Shown here: positions 52,268 through 62,201 of the stretch, in pieces | Layout: every line of letters starts with the position of its first letter | How positions within the stretch are numbered: position 1 is the first letter of the stretch | NCBI RefSeq assembly: GCF_000284375.1 | Contig: NC_017249.1 | Coordinates: 5,930,001 to 5,994,000, forward strand | From: Bradyrhizobium japonicum USDA 6 | GTDB taxonomy: Bacteria > Pseudomonadota > Alphaproteobacteria > Rhizobiales > Xanthobacteraceae | Direction: 5' to 3' | DNA length: 64,000 nucleotides | Position numbers and translations under genes: made by a program | Notes under the pieces: generated by a model | The model's database searches: none | The model's input: the letters and a program-made list of their open reading frames with translations, nothing else | What the model was told of the DNA's origin: nothing

Positions 52268-54096
52268 ATGACAAAAAACCAACCAATGGGCATGCGCCCG
52301 CCAGCAACGGCGCTCGCCGCCACCTCCGCTCGCAGGAATGGTTCAACAATCCGCATAATCCGGGCATGACCGCGCTCTATATGGAGCGCTACCTGAATTA
52401 CGGCCTCACCCGGGCCGAGCTCCAGTCCGGCAAGCCGATCATCGGCATCGCCCAGACCGGCAACGACCTTTCCCCCTGCAACCGCCACCATATCGAGCTC
52501 GCGCACCGCGTCCGCGAAGGCATCCGCGAGGCCGGCGGCATCGCGATGGAATTCCCGACCCATCCGATCCAGGAGACCGGCAAGCGCCCGACCGCGGCGC
52601 TCGACCGCAACCTCGCCTATCTCGGCCTCGTCGAGATCCTCTACGGCTATCCGCTCGACGGCGTGGTGCTGACCACCGGCTGCGACAAGACAACGCCTGC
52701 CTGCATGATGGCGGCGGCGACCGTGAACCTGCCCGCGATCGTGCTGTCGGGCGGCCCGATGCTGAACGGCTGGCATGCCGGCGAGCGCACCGGCTCCGGC
52801 ACCATCGTCTGGAAGTCGCGCGAACGGCTTGCCGCCGGCGAGATCGACTATGAGGAATTCATGGAGATCGTGGCGTCCTCGGCGCCCTCGGTCGGCCATT
52901 GCAACACCATGGGCACCGCCTCGACCATGAACGGGCTTGCCGAAGCGCTCGGCTTCTCGCTGCCGGGCTGCGCGGCGATCCCCGCCCCCTATCGCGAGCG
53001 CGGCCAGATCGCCTACGAGACCGGCAAGCGCGCCGTCGAGATGGTCTGGGAAGACCTCAAGCCGTCGGACATCCTGACCCGCAAGGCGTTCGAGAACTGC
53101 ATCGTGATCAACTCGGCGATCGGCGGCTCGACCAACGCGCCGATCCACATCAACGCGCTGGCACGCCACATCGGCGTCGAGCTGTCGATCGACGACTGGC
53201 AGAAATTCGGCCACGACGTGCCGCTGCTGGTCAACATGCAGCCGGCCGGCTTCTATCTCGGCGAGGAATTCCACCGCGCCGGCGGCGTGCCGGCCGTGGT
53301 GCGCGAGCTGATGAAGCACAAGCGCATCCACGAGGATGCGGTCACGGTGAACGGCCGCGGCATCGGCGAGAACTGTGCCAATGCGCCCGCGCCCGACAAC
53401 GACGTGATCCGGGCCTACGACAAGCCGCTGGTGAAGGACGCCGGCTTCCTGGTGCTGAAGGGCAATCTGTTCGATTCCGCGATCATGAAGACCAGCGTGA
53501 TCTCCAAGGAATTCCGCGACCGCTATCTCAGCAACCCGAAGGACCTCAACGCCTTCGAGGGCCGCGCCATCGTGTTCGAGGGCCCGGAGGACTATCACGA
53601 GCGGATCGACGATGCCTCGCTCGACATCGACGAGCGCTGCGTGCTGTTCATCCGCGGCACCGGGCCGATCGGCTATCCCGGCGGCGCCGAGGTCGTGAAC
53701 ATGCAGCCGCCGGCCGCGCTGATCAAACGCGGCATCCTGTCCCTGCCCTGCATCGGCGACGGCCGCCAGTCCGGCACCTCGGGCTCGCCGTCGATCCTGA
53801 ACGCCTCGCCGGAAGCTGCCGCCAATGGCGGGCTCGCGATCCTCAAGACCGGCGACAAGGTGCGGATCGACCTCAACAAGGGCAGCGCCAATATCCTCAT
53901 TTCGGACGACGAGGTGAAGAAGCGCCACGCCGAGCTGATGGCCGATGGCGGCTTCAAGCATCCGGCGAACCAGACGCCGTGGCAGGAGATCTACCGCAAC
54001 ACCGTCGGCCAGCAATCGACCGGCGCCTGCATGGAGCTCGCCACGAGGTATCAGAACGTCGCCGGCACGTTTGGCGTCGCCAGAGACAACCACTAA
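52268..54096 (+). CDS. IlvD/Edd-family sugar-acid dehydratase, with frame discontinuity at 5' end
   Basis: The body frame runs to 54096 and matches IlvD/Edd hexonate/pentonate dehydratases: [39 protein letters not shown] (first Fe-S Cys), [19 protein letters not shown] and [20 protein letters not shown]. It dehydrates a sugar acid to a 2-keto-3-deoxy acid. The best start is ATG 52268, after AGGAGAAACC, but it is one frame off: six A follow ATGAC where seven would restore [11 protein letters not shown] into the body. The sequence there is A AAA AAC. The short frame ends at TGA 52367, overlapping in-frame ATG 52366 (ATGA), which would give 576 residues. Error, slippage or coupled reinitiation are all possible. 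Confidence 0.85.
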
Positions 54097-54105
54097 CAGC
54101 CACGT

Positions 54106-54192
54106 CGTCATTGCGAGCGAAGCGAAGCAATCCAGAGATTTGTCAGCAGAGACAGACTGGATTGCTTCGTCGCTTCGCTCCACGCAATGACG
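54106..54192. repeat. Palindromic intergenic repeat (CGTCATTGCGAGCGAAGCG family)
   Basis: CGTCATTGCGAGCGAAGCGA plus AGCAATCCAG pairs with CTGGATTGCTTCGTCGCTTC plus CACGCAATGACG. Nearly identical to the element at 10152; here it separates the dehydratase and SDR genes within one apparent operon. Confidence 0.88.
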
Positions 54193-54229
54193 TGGGGTTG
54201 GCATTCGAATGAATACAAGGGAGAAGAAA

Positions 54230-54961
54230 ATGGCAGACCGCCTCAAGGGAAAGCGCGCCGTCGTCACGGCTGCAGCGGCAGGCATCGGGCGCGCATGCGC
54301 CATCGCGTTCGCGCGTGAAGGCGCAACCGTCATCGCAACCGACATCAACGAGGCCGGCATTGCGGGCCTGACCAAGGAAGGCATCGCCGAGGTCGCAAAG
54401 CTCGACGTCCGCAACACCGCCGACGTCAACGCCTTCGCCAAGCGCGTCGGCAAAGTCGACATCCTGCTCAACGCGGCGGGCTTCGTGCATCACGGCACCA
54501 TCCTGGAGTGCTCGGAAGAGGATTTTGACTTCTCGTTCGACCTCAACGTCAAGTCGATGCACCGGACCATCCGGGCGTTCCTGCCCGAGATGCTGGCGGG
54601 CGGCGGCGGCAGCATCGTCAACATCTCGTCCTGCGCGGCGCTGCGGCCGCCGGCCAACCGCTATGTCTACAGCGCGTCGAAGGCCGCGGTGTCGCTGCTG
54701 ACGCGCGCGGTGGCGCTCGACTTCATCACCAAGGGCATCCGCTGCAACAGCATCTGCCCCGGCACGGTCGAGACGCCCTCGATGCTCGACCGCGCCGCTG
54801 CGCAGGGACCGCAGGGCAAGGAGATGTTCGTCTCCCGCCAGAAGATGGGCCGGCTCGGCACCGCCGACGAAATCGCATCCATGGCGGTCTATCTCGGCAG
54901 CGACGAAAGCGCATTCACCACCGGCGTCGACCTTGTCGTCGACGGCGGCTACATGCTCTGA
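54230..54961 (+). CDS. Short-chain dehydrogenase (sugar or keto-deoxy sugar acid)
   Basis: 243 residues from ATG 54230 (MADRLKGKRAVVT), after AAGGGAGAAG. TAAAAGIGRACAIAFAREGA (cofactor), LNAAGFVHHGTI, NISSCAAL (catalytic Ser), YVYSASKAAVSLLTRAVALD (Tyr/Lys about 150/154). The ending SAFTTGVDLVVDGGYML is standard. The D of ATDINEAG suggests NAD preference. In a dehydratase operon it may oxidise a keto-deoxy acid or an aldose; inference. A palindromic repeat separates it from the dehydratase. Confidence 0.86.
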   Translation: MADRLKGKRAVVTAAAAGIGRACAIAFAREGATVIATDINEAGIAGLTKEGIAEVAKLDVRNTADVNAFAKRVGKVDILLNAAGFVHHGTILECSEEDFDFSFDLNVKSMHRTIRAFLPEMLAGGGGSIVNISSCAALRPPANRYVYSASKAAVSLLTRAVALDFITKGIRCNSICPGTVETPSMLDRAAAQGPQGKEMFVSRQKMGRLGTADEIASMAVYLGSDESAFTTGVDLVVDGGYML

Positions 54962-54965
54962 TCGC

Positions 54966-55062
54966 TCCTCATCCCGAGGAGGCGCGACAGCGCCCTCTCG
55001 AGGGATGGGCCACGGGCTTATGGTTCGAGACGCGCGCAAGTGCGCGCGCCTCACCATGAGGG
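54966..55062. repeat. Palindromic intergenic repeat (CTCATCCCGAGGAGGCGCG / GAGGGAT family)
   Basis: CTCATCCCGAGGAGGCGC and GCGCCTCACCATGAGGGAT are the outer arms; GCGCGACAGCGC and GACGCGCGCAAGTGCGCGCG form inner stems. Between the two SDR genes. Related to the 2322 and 27281 elements. Confidence 0.65.
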
Positions 55063-55081
55063 ATAGACAAGGGAGTTCTCG

Positions 55082-55828
55082 ATGAACAAGATCGATCTCA
55101 ACGGCCGCATTGCCGTCGTCACCGGCGGCGCGCAGGGCTTTGGCCGTGCCATCACCCGGCGTTTCATCGACTCCGGCGCCAAGGTCGCGATCTGGGATTT
55201 CGACTCGGCTCTCGCCGAGAAGACCGCGAATGAAGTCGGCGGCGAGACAAAAGTCTTCAAGGTCGACGTCACCGACCCCGCCGCCGTCGAGCAGGCGCGC
55301 GATGCGACGCTTGCCGCCTTCGGCAAGATCGACATCCTCGTCAACAATGCCGGCATCGCCGGCGTCAACAAGCCGGTCTGGGAGACCGATCTCGAGGAGT
55401 GGCGCAAGGTCCTGCGCATCAATCTGGACGGCCCTTTCATCGTCTGCAAGGCGATCGTGCCGACGATGCTCAAGCAGAAATACGGGCGGATCGTGAACAT
55501 CGCCTCGATCGCCGGCAAGGAAGGCAATCCCAACGCCTCGCATTATTCGGCCTCCAAGGCCGGACTGATCGCGCTGACGAAATCGCTCGGCAAGGAATTG
55601 GCGGCACATGACATCCTCGTGAATGCGGTGACGCCGGCCGCCGCGAAGACCGCGATCTTCGACCAGATGACGCAGCAGCATATCGACTTCATGCTGTCGA
55701 AAATCCCCAAGGCGCGCTTCGTGCTGGTGGAAGAGCTCGCCGCGATGGTGAGCTGGCTAGCATCCCAAGATTGTGCCTTCTCCACCGGCGCCGTGTTTGA
55801 TATTTCCGGCGGACGGGCGACCTACTGA
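55082..55828 (+). CDS. Short-chain dehydrogenase/reductase
   Basis: 248 residues. IAVVTGGAQGFGRAITRRFI (about 10-29), LVNNAGIAGVNKPVWETDLE, NIASIAGKEGNPNASHYSAS then KAGLIALTKSLGKELAAH (Tyr/Lys about 154/158). The IWDFD after the second strand suggests NAD(H). It ends GAVFDISGGRATY. In sugar-acid clusters such SDRs are often aldose or fucose/rhamnose-type dehydrogenases that produce the lactone; not shown. Third gene of the lacI-side run. Confidence 0.85.
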   Translation: MNKIDLNGRIAVVTGGAQGFGRAITRRFIDSGAKVAIWDFDSALAEKTANEVGGETKVFKVDVTDPAAVEQARDATLAAFGKIDILVNNAGIAGVNKPVWETDLEEWRKVLRINLDGPFIVCKAIVPTMLKQKYGRIVNIASIAGKEGNPNASHYSASKAGLIALTKSLGKELAAHDILVNAVTPAAAKTAIFDQMTQQHIDFMLSKIPKARFVLVEELAAMVSWLASQDCAFSTGAVFDISGGRATY

Positions 55829-55836
55829 GGCAAACC

Positions 55837-56229
55837 ATGATCCGGGAAGGTGGATGCCTGTGCGGCGCGGTGCGGTTCAAGGCGGAGGGTGAGCCGCTCA
55901 ACGTCCGCATCTGCCATTGCCGCCTGTGCCAGAAGGCGATGGGCTCGCCCTACTTTGCTCGCGCGCAATTCGATCAACGCGCGCTGACCGTCGAGGGCGA
56001 CACCGGCCGCTATGCCTCGTCCGAGAACATCGACCGCGTGTTCTGCAAGCGCTGCGGCACGCGCCTGTTCTCCTGGCGGCGCAACGGCACGCTGGCGGGC
56101 GTTTCGCTCACAACCTTCGACGATCGCAACGCCTTCGCGCCGACCGAGCACATCTGGGTCTCGGAGAAGGTCGCCTGGCTGAAGCTCGACGACGGCCTGA
56201 CGCAATATCAGGGCACCATCCCGGCGTGA
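55837..56229 (+). CDS. GFA-family (glutathione-dependent formaldehyde-activating-like) zinc protein
   Basis: 130 residues. Two Cys-rich zinc sites: GGCLCGAVRFKA (about 5-16), ICHCRLCQKAMG (about 27-38) and VFCKRCGTRLFSW (about 69-81), the normal GFA/CENP-V pattern. Despite the name, most members have no proven formaldehyde activity. Eight bases after the SDR stop, so translated from the same message. Confidence 0.87.
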   Translation: MIREGGCLCGAVRFKAEGEPLNVRICHCRLCQKAMGSPYFARAQFDQRALTVEGDTGRYASSENIDRVFCKRCGTRLFSWRRNGTLAGVSLTTFDDRNAFAPTEHIWVSEKVAWLKLDDGLTQYQGTIPA

Positions 56230-56231
56230 CG

Positions 56232-57143
56232 TCAGGCTTGCCCTGACGCAGGCACTCTCGCCGCCTGAGCGCGCCGTCCCGTCGTCGTCGCGATCCAGAT
56301 CCCGGCAAACACCGCGACGATGCCGGCCGCCAGATTCCAGCGCAGCGGCTCGTTCAGCAGCCAGGCGCCGACCAGCGAGGCCGTGATCGGATTGACCGTC
56401 ACCGAGATCGCGACGCGCGTCGGCGTGGTCCGCTCCAGCGCGAAGGCCCAGAGATAGAAGGTCAGCGCTGCCCCGAAGGCGCCGAGATAGAAGGCCGCCA
56501 GCCATTGCGGGGCGCCGAAGCCGGCGACGGGCGCAAAACTGCCGCGGATATAAGAGAGCAGGATGAGGCAGGCCGCCCCGCCGCCATGCTCATCGTGGTG
56601 AAGGCGATCGGGCCGGAGCGCCGGATCAGCGGCTTCGACCAGATGCCGTACAGTGCCATGCACAGCGCGGCCGCCATCATCAGGAGATCGCCGCGCCAGG
56701 CGCCAGATGGTGCCGAGGTCAGGTCTGAGAGCAGCGCCACGGCGACACCAAACGTCGCGATCACGACACCGATCGATTTGCGCCAGCTCAGGGCCTCGGC
56801 GCCGAGCACAGCGCCGATCACGAGCGACAGCAGCGGAAGTGTCGACAGAGCGAGCGCACCGCGCGCAGCGGTCGTGAAGATCAGCGACGCGTTGAACAGA
56901 ATCGGAAACAGCGCGAAGAACAGGATGCCGAGCCCGGTCGCGGCGGCCCAGTCCCCTCGCCCCGGCCAGCGATCACCGCGGAGCAGCGTGAGAGGCAACA
57001 GCAGCGAGAAGCCGATGCCGAACCGGAACGAGCCGATCGCCAGCGGATCGATACTGCCCACCAGATAGCGCGTGGCGCCGATCGAGGTGCCGCCAAGCGC
57101 ACTCGACAGCACCGCGGCCAGAACGCCGAAAATCTCGCCCACG
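56232..57143 (-). pseudogene. EamA/DMT-family transporter with a frameshift
   Basis: The N-terminal part (GTG 57143, GEIFGVLAAVLSSALGG) is ten-helix DMT sequence through SGPIAFTTMSMAAG; the C-terminal part (AACLILLSYIRGSF to the end at 56232) continues in another frame. One missing base in the GC run at about 56571-56585 explains the break, since restoring a C gives AAGAACLILL. As it stands the first frame ends at 56462. It is either a real inactivation or a sequence error. It diverges from a LysR gene. Confidence 0.82.
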
Positions 57144-57229
57144 ATTCCTCTCAACTGCTTTGCGAGCAGCATACGAGGCGCGCCGAAACAGGGAATGGAA
57201 TTTCCGTCATGCTGGGATAAGCTTTTGTC

Positions 57230-58102
57230 ATGACCGCAGCCGTTCTCGACCCCGATCTGCTGATGGCCTTTGCCGCCGTTGCCGAGCATCGCTCCTTCAC
57301 GCGCGCGGCCGTCTCGCTCAACCGCACGCAGTCCGCGGTCAGCGTCCAGATCAGGCGCCTGGAGGAGCGGATCGGCACCAAGCTGTTTCAGCGCACCAGG
57401 GCCGGCGTCGCGCTGACCGCGGCGGGCGAAGAACTCCTCGTTTATGCGAGGCGGCTGCTCGACCTCAATGCAGAGGCGATCGGTGTGCTCCGCGCACGCA
57501 AGCGCGACGCCGTGGTCCGCCTCGGCGTGATGGATGATTACGGCACGATCGTCATTCCGCCCTTGCTGGCGCGCTTTGCCCAAAACCATCCGGATATCCG
57601 GGTCGAGATCGAGACGGGGCTGACCGCGACGATGCCGGCACGGCTCGGCGAGGCCTATGACCTCGTCATCGCCATGCATCCGGGAGGCTGCGGCGACGGC
57701 GAGCTGCTCCGGCGCGAACAGACGGTCTGGGCCGCGGCCAGGACGTATCGAGCCGAAGCACAGGAGACGCTGCCGGTCGCGCTCTACCCGCCGGGCTGCC
57801 TGTTCCGGCAATGGGCTGCCGAGGCCCTCGAAGCCGCAGGCCGGCCCTGGCGCCTCGCTTTCGTCAGCCGGACGCTCGCCGCGGTCGAGGCGGTCGCGGC
57901 GCAGGGGCTCGCGATCACGGTCGTAAAGGCCGGTACCCTGCCCCCTCGCCTGCAAATTCTGTCGGAGCGCGAGGGCCTGCCGCCGTTGCCGGGAGCGGAC
58001 ATCCGCCTCCACCGCGCGCGCAATCTGTCGCGGCCGGCGGCGCTGCTGGCCGATCATTTACAGCTTGGGATTTCGGAACCGGCGTCCCATATCCTGACCT
58101 GA
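57230..58102 (+). CDS. LysR-family transcriptional regulator
   Basis: 290 residues. LLMAFAAVAEHRSFTRAAVS (about 10-29), LNRTQSAVSVQIRRLEERIG as recognition helix, then LFQRTRAGVALTAAGEELLV. The effector domain is PBP2-type. It faces the EamA gene across 86 bases, the usual layout for a regulator of a neighbouring exporter. Ligand unknown. Confidence 0.88.
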   Translation: MTAAVLDPDLLMAFAAVAEHRSFTRAAVSLNRTQSAVSVQIRRLEERIGTKLFQRTRAGVALTAAGEELLVYARRLLDLNAEAIGVLRARKRDAVVRLGVMDDYGTIVIPPLLARFAQNHPDIRVEIETGLTATMPARLGEAYDLVIAMHPGGCGDGELLRREQTVWAAARTYRAEAQETLPVALYPPGCLFRQWAAEALEAAGRPWRLAFVSRTLAAVEAVAAQGLAITVVKAGTLPPRLQILSEREGLPPLPGADIRLHRARNLSRPAALLADHLQLGISEPASHILT

Positions 58103-58173
58103 CGCGTTGGCCCACCACCGGATTGGCCGGGATGGCTGCAAGGCCACGAGGCACAAACCGGGACGGACGAGCC

Positions 58174-58854
58174 GTGAACATTTCCATTTATGACATTTCG
58201 GTGTGGGTGCTGCCGCTGGTGCTCGCCATCACCTTCCACGAGGCCGCGCACGCCTTCGTCGCGTACCATCTCGGGGACAACACGGCCTGGCAGCTCGGCC
58301 GCGTCAGCTTCAACCCGATCAAGCATATCGATCCGTTCGGCACCCTGATCCTGCCGGCGATGCTGCTGTTCGCGCACTCGCCGTTCCTGTTCGGCTATGC
58401 CAAGCCGGTTCCCGTCAATTTCCGCAAGCTCAACCATCCCAGGCTCGACATGGTCTGGGTGGCCCTTGCCGGACCCGCCACCAACATCCTGCTGGCGCTC
58501 GCGGCGGCTCTTGCCCTGCATGCCCTGCCCCTTGCGCCGGCGGCCTCGGCCCAGTGGATCTTCGATAACCTCAAGAACGCGTTGGTGATCAACGCGGTGC
58601 TGGCGGTGTTCAACATGATGCCGATCCCGCCGCTCGACGGCGGGCGCGTCGCGGTCGGGCTGCTGCCCCGGCCGCTCGCTTTGCCGCTGGCCCGGCTCGA
58701 GCCATTCGGTATGTTGATCCTGATCGGCCTGTTGATCCTGCTGCCGCTCGCGGGCTCGCAGTTCGGTCTAAATCTTGATGTTATTTCAGGAATACTGCGA
58801 ACGTTGACCGGTTATGTGATTCAGGCTGTTCTCTTCCTGACCGGCAATGGGTAG
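58174..58854 (+). CDS. Site-2 protease family membrane metalloprotease
   Basis: 226 residues from GTG 58174 (MNISIYDISVW). The zinc motif FHEAAHAFVAYHLGD (HExxH, about residues 22-26) and FNMMPIPPLDGGRV (LDG, about 150) are those of S2P/RseP-type intramembrane proteases of the short bacterial group; about six membrane segments, no PDZ domain. Expected to cleave a membrane-bound substrate. The TAG stop is followed by a small membrane-protein gene 44 bases on. Confidence 0.87.
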   Translation: MNISIYDISVWVLPLVLAITFHEAAHAFVAYHLGDNTAWQLGRVSFNPIKHIDPFGTLILPAMLLFAHSPFLFGYAKPVPVNFRKLNHPRLDMVWVALAGPATNILLALAAALALHALPLAPAASAQWIFDNLKNALVINAVLAVFNMMPIPPLDGGRVAVGLLPRPLALPLARLEPFGMLILIGLLILLPLAGSQFGLNLDVISGILRTLTGYVIQAVLFLTGNG

Positions 58855-58898
58855 TTGGATAGAACACCCGAACACAAGCCGAATGGCTCGAGGCCGAC

Positions 58899-59339
58899 TT
58901 GGTCAAAGCTGCCGATATGCTGATCGCGCGACGCGCGGACACCCGCGCCCGCGCCGATTTTGCCACCTGGAAGATGATGGCCAAGCTCAACGGGTCCTCC
59001 GCGCTGCCTGCCGAGGCGCAGGAGTTCCTGGTCAGCTACAAGAACCTGCTGGCGCGGATGAGCGAGGGCGAGGCCACCGAGGCCACGATCGGGGCGATCT
59101 ACAAGGCCTACTATGCCGAGATGGGCGGCGCGGGAACTCCGCCCGACGTCCGCACCCGACCGCCCGAGCCGGCGGCGGACAATGTTACCGCTTTCCGCCG
59201 CCCGCCTCCGAAACCGAAGACAGCTGCCTCCTTCGTGGCAGCAACGTTTGGCGGAGCCCAGAAACGGCCGCTCCCGGTGGCGCTGATCTTCGCCTGCCTG
59301 GTCGTGGTCTATGTCGGGATCCGGCTCTACTGGCGCTGA
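58899..59339 (+). CDS. Hypothetical protein with C-terminal membrane helix
   Basis: 146 residues from TTG 58899, or 140 from ATG 58917 (MLIARRADTRARA). The N-terminal half is helical (FATWKMMAKLNG, AQEFLVSYKNLLARM); a Pro-rich linker (RTRPPEPAADN, RRPPPKPKT) leads to one C-terminal membrane helix VALIFACLVVVYVGIRLYWR. Such a tail-anchored layout fits a small envelope protein. I recognise no family. The end overlaps the convergent TonB gene by 13 bases. Confidence 0.7.
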   Translation: MVKAADMLIARRADTRARADFATWKMMAKLNGSSALPAEAQEFLVSYKNLLARMSEGEATEATIGAIYKAYYAEMGGAGTPPDVRTRPPEPAADNVTAFRRPPPKPKTAASFVAATFGGAQKRPLPVALIFACLVVVYVGIRLYWR

Positions 59340-60142
59340 GCCGATTTCTTCTTTTTCTTCTCGTCCGGCGGCGTGAAGATGATGTCGACGGTACGCTCGA
59401 ACCGGTCTTCGGTCAGTCCGGCCGGGGGCTGCGGGATGGGATCCGACTTGCGGACAATCGAGAGCGCGGCCGCATCGTAGGCCGGATCCCCTGACGACTC
59501 CACGACGTCGACGGACAGCACGTTGCCCCTGCGGTTGATCGCGAAGCTGACCTTCACCTTCTGATTATTGGGCTGCTTGCCCTCCGGGTTGACCTTGTGG
59601 GCCGTGAGGTGCGCGCTGATCTTGCGATTCCAGTCGGTCGTAATCCTGAGGATGTCCTTGCCGAGGCCAAGCACCGGCGCCAGGGCCTTCTCGGCCTCGC
59701 GCGCGTCCTCGTCGAGTGTCTGCCGCGCCGTTGCAACCGACTGCGGCGAAGCTTCGGCAGCGGGTGTCTCGACCGCCGCGATCTTGGGATCCTCGTCCTG
59801 CGGCTTCTTCGAGAGGTTTTCGGTGACGACCCGATCGGGATCGTCGACCTGTTGCGACTGGTCCTTTGGAAGCTCGGTTTCCTTGGTCTCGGCCTTTTGC
59901 TCGGGAAGCGCCTGCTGCTCCTGCATCGCTTCGCTGTCCGGTCCCGGCGGAAGGTCGGTCTCGGGCGCCTTGGGCGAGGCCATCTCGACGGCGAACTCCG
60001 CGCCGGACGCGCCCAGGCCGTCGTCGTCGTCATCGGTCCGCAGATGGGCCAGGGCGAGCGCGGCCCCGCCCAGATGGAGCGCGAGCGCCGCCACCGCCGC
60101 CAAAATCCAGAGCTTCCGGGATGGTCTGGCTTCGTCCGACAT
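59327..60142 (-). CDS. tonB: TonB-family energy transducer
   Basis: 271 residues. N-terminal membrane anchor LWILAAVAALALHLGGAALA (about 11-30), an acidic/Gln/Pro-containing middle (ETDLPPGPDSEAMQEQQALP), and a C-terminal TonB domain with VKVSFAINRRGNVLSVDVVE, PAYDAAALSIVRKSDPIPQP and a Lys-rich tail. It couples the ExbB/ExbD motor to an outer-membrane receptor. The first-position hydrophobic anchor and C-terminal YDAAAL pattern fix the assignment. Confidence 0.9.
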   Translation of the reverse strand: MSDEARPSRKLWILAAVAALALHLGGAALALAHLRTDDDDDGLGASGAEFAVEMASPKAPETDLPPGPDSEAMQEQQALPEQKAETKETELPKDQSQQVDDPDRVVTENLSKKPQDEDPKIAAVETPAAEASPQSVATARQTLDEDAREAEKALAPVLGLGKDILRITTDWNRKISAHLTAHKVNPEGKQPNNQKVKVSFAINRRGNVLSVDVVESSGDPAYDAAALSIVRKSDPIPQPPAGLTEDRFERTVDIIFTPPDEKKKKKSAQRQ

Positions 60143-60151
60143 CGTGCGCCT

Positions 60152-60607
60152 CTAAGGCTGACCTGCGCCTGCCGCGGGTGCTCCGGGAGCGCCTTCCAGC
60201 GCGACCAGCTTCACCCGGGAATAGCCGCCTGAGCGCAAGAGCTCCATCACACTCATCAATTCGCCATACGGCACCGAACGATCGGCGCGCAGGAAGACAT
60301 ACTTGTCCTTGCTCATGTCGGACAGGCCGTCGAGGGTCCCGATCAACTCGGCACGGTGGACCGGGTTTTCGCCGATCGCAAGCGTCAGATCGGGCTTGAT
60401 GCTGAGATAGGTCGGCTTGTCCGGCTTCTTCTGCGGGGTCGCGCTCGAGGTCGGCAGATCGATCGGCAGGTCGACCGTGGAAAGCGGAGCTGCGACCATG
60501 AAGATGATCAGCAGCACCAGGATGACGTCGATGAACGGCGTGACGTTGATGTCATGCGTCTCGCCGAAATCGTCGTCGTCATCGTTGTCTGCGAGCGAAA
60601 CGCCCAT
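60152..60607 (-). CDS. exbD: ExbD biopolymer transport protein
   Basis: 151 residues. One N-terminal membrane helix [20 protein letters not shown] (about 26-45) with the conserved Asp at its start (DVI), after INVTPFID; periplasmic domain with [20 protein letters not shown] and [20 protein letters not shown]. ExbD forms the proton-conducting complex with ExbB. Gaps of 9 and 3 bases connect it with tonB and exbB. Confidence 0.92.
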   Translation of the reverse strand: MGVSLADNDDDDDFGETHDINVTPFIDVILVLLIIFMVAAPLSTVDLPIDLPTSSATPQKKPDKPTYLSIKPDLTLAIGENPVHRAELIGTLDGLSDMSKDKYVFLRADRSVPYGELMSVMELLRSGGYSRVKLVALEGAPGAPAAGAGQP

Positions 60608-60610
60608 GGT

Positions 60611-61509
<899 letters not shown>

Positions 61510-61513
<4 letters not shown>

Positions 61514-62199
61514 ACTTCGGCCCAGTAGCGAATGAGGTTGTGATAGATACCCGTCAATTTGACCGTTTCGGGATCGTCACGCCCGAGCCGTTCCACCAGC
61601 GCCTGAATCGCGGTGTCGAGGTCAAAGATCATGCTCCGGGCTTGCTCGTCCCGTATCATGCTCTGAAGCCAGAAGAAAGACGCAACCCGCGTTCCCCTCG
61701 TCACCGGCGTGACGAGATGGAGGCTGGTCGAGGGATAGAGCACACAGTCCCCGGCTTGCAACTTCACTTCGTGCGAACCGTAGGTGTCCTCGATCACAAG
61801 TTCGCCACCGTCATACTCCTCCGGCTCGGCCAGGAACAGCGTGACCGACAGGTCTGTGCGGATGCGAAGGCCGGTCAGGCGGTCGCCACGGATCGCGTTG
61901 TCGACATGCAGGCCGAAATGGTGGCCGCTGCTCGCCGCATAGCGGTTGAACAGCGGCGGGAAGATCTGGAGCGGGATCGCCGCCGCGATGAAGCGCGGGT
62001 TCGAGGTCAGCGCCGAGATGATGTGGTTGCCGAGCTTGCGCGCAACCTCGCCATCCGGTGGCAATTGCTCGTTGCGCTTGACCATCGCCGACTGCGAGCC
62101 GGCGGTGGAGCGCCCGTCCTCCCATTCGCTGGCGTCCATGATGCGGCGGAATTCCGCCACATCATCTTTGCTCAGGACACCAGGCAGGCATGTCAACAT
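61510..62199 (-). CDS. piuC: PiuC/PKHD-type Fe(II)- and 2-oxoglutarate-dependent dioxygenase
   Basis: 229 residues, the usual PiuC length. The 2-His-1-carboxylate facial triad is [12 protein letters not shown] (His/Asp about 97/99) and the distal His in [17 protein letters not shown] (about 158), with the 2-oxoglutarate-binding Arg in the same segment. DFAMISPNG-like end is replaced by [21 protein letters not shown]. PiuC is regularly encoded beside catecholate siderophore receptors; its precise role is unclear. Two bases from the receptor stop. Confidence 0.9.
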
Positions 62200-62201
62200 G
62201 A

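Noticed and set aside
52033..54471. An 812-codon minus-strand frame opposite the dehydratase gene
   Set aside because: The dehydratase frame is unmistakable; this frame only lacks stops and spans the palindrome and intergenic bases too.
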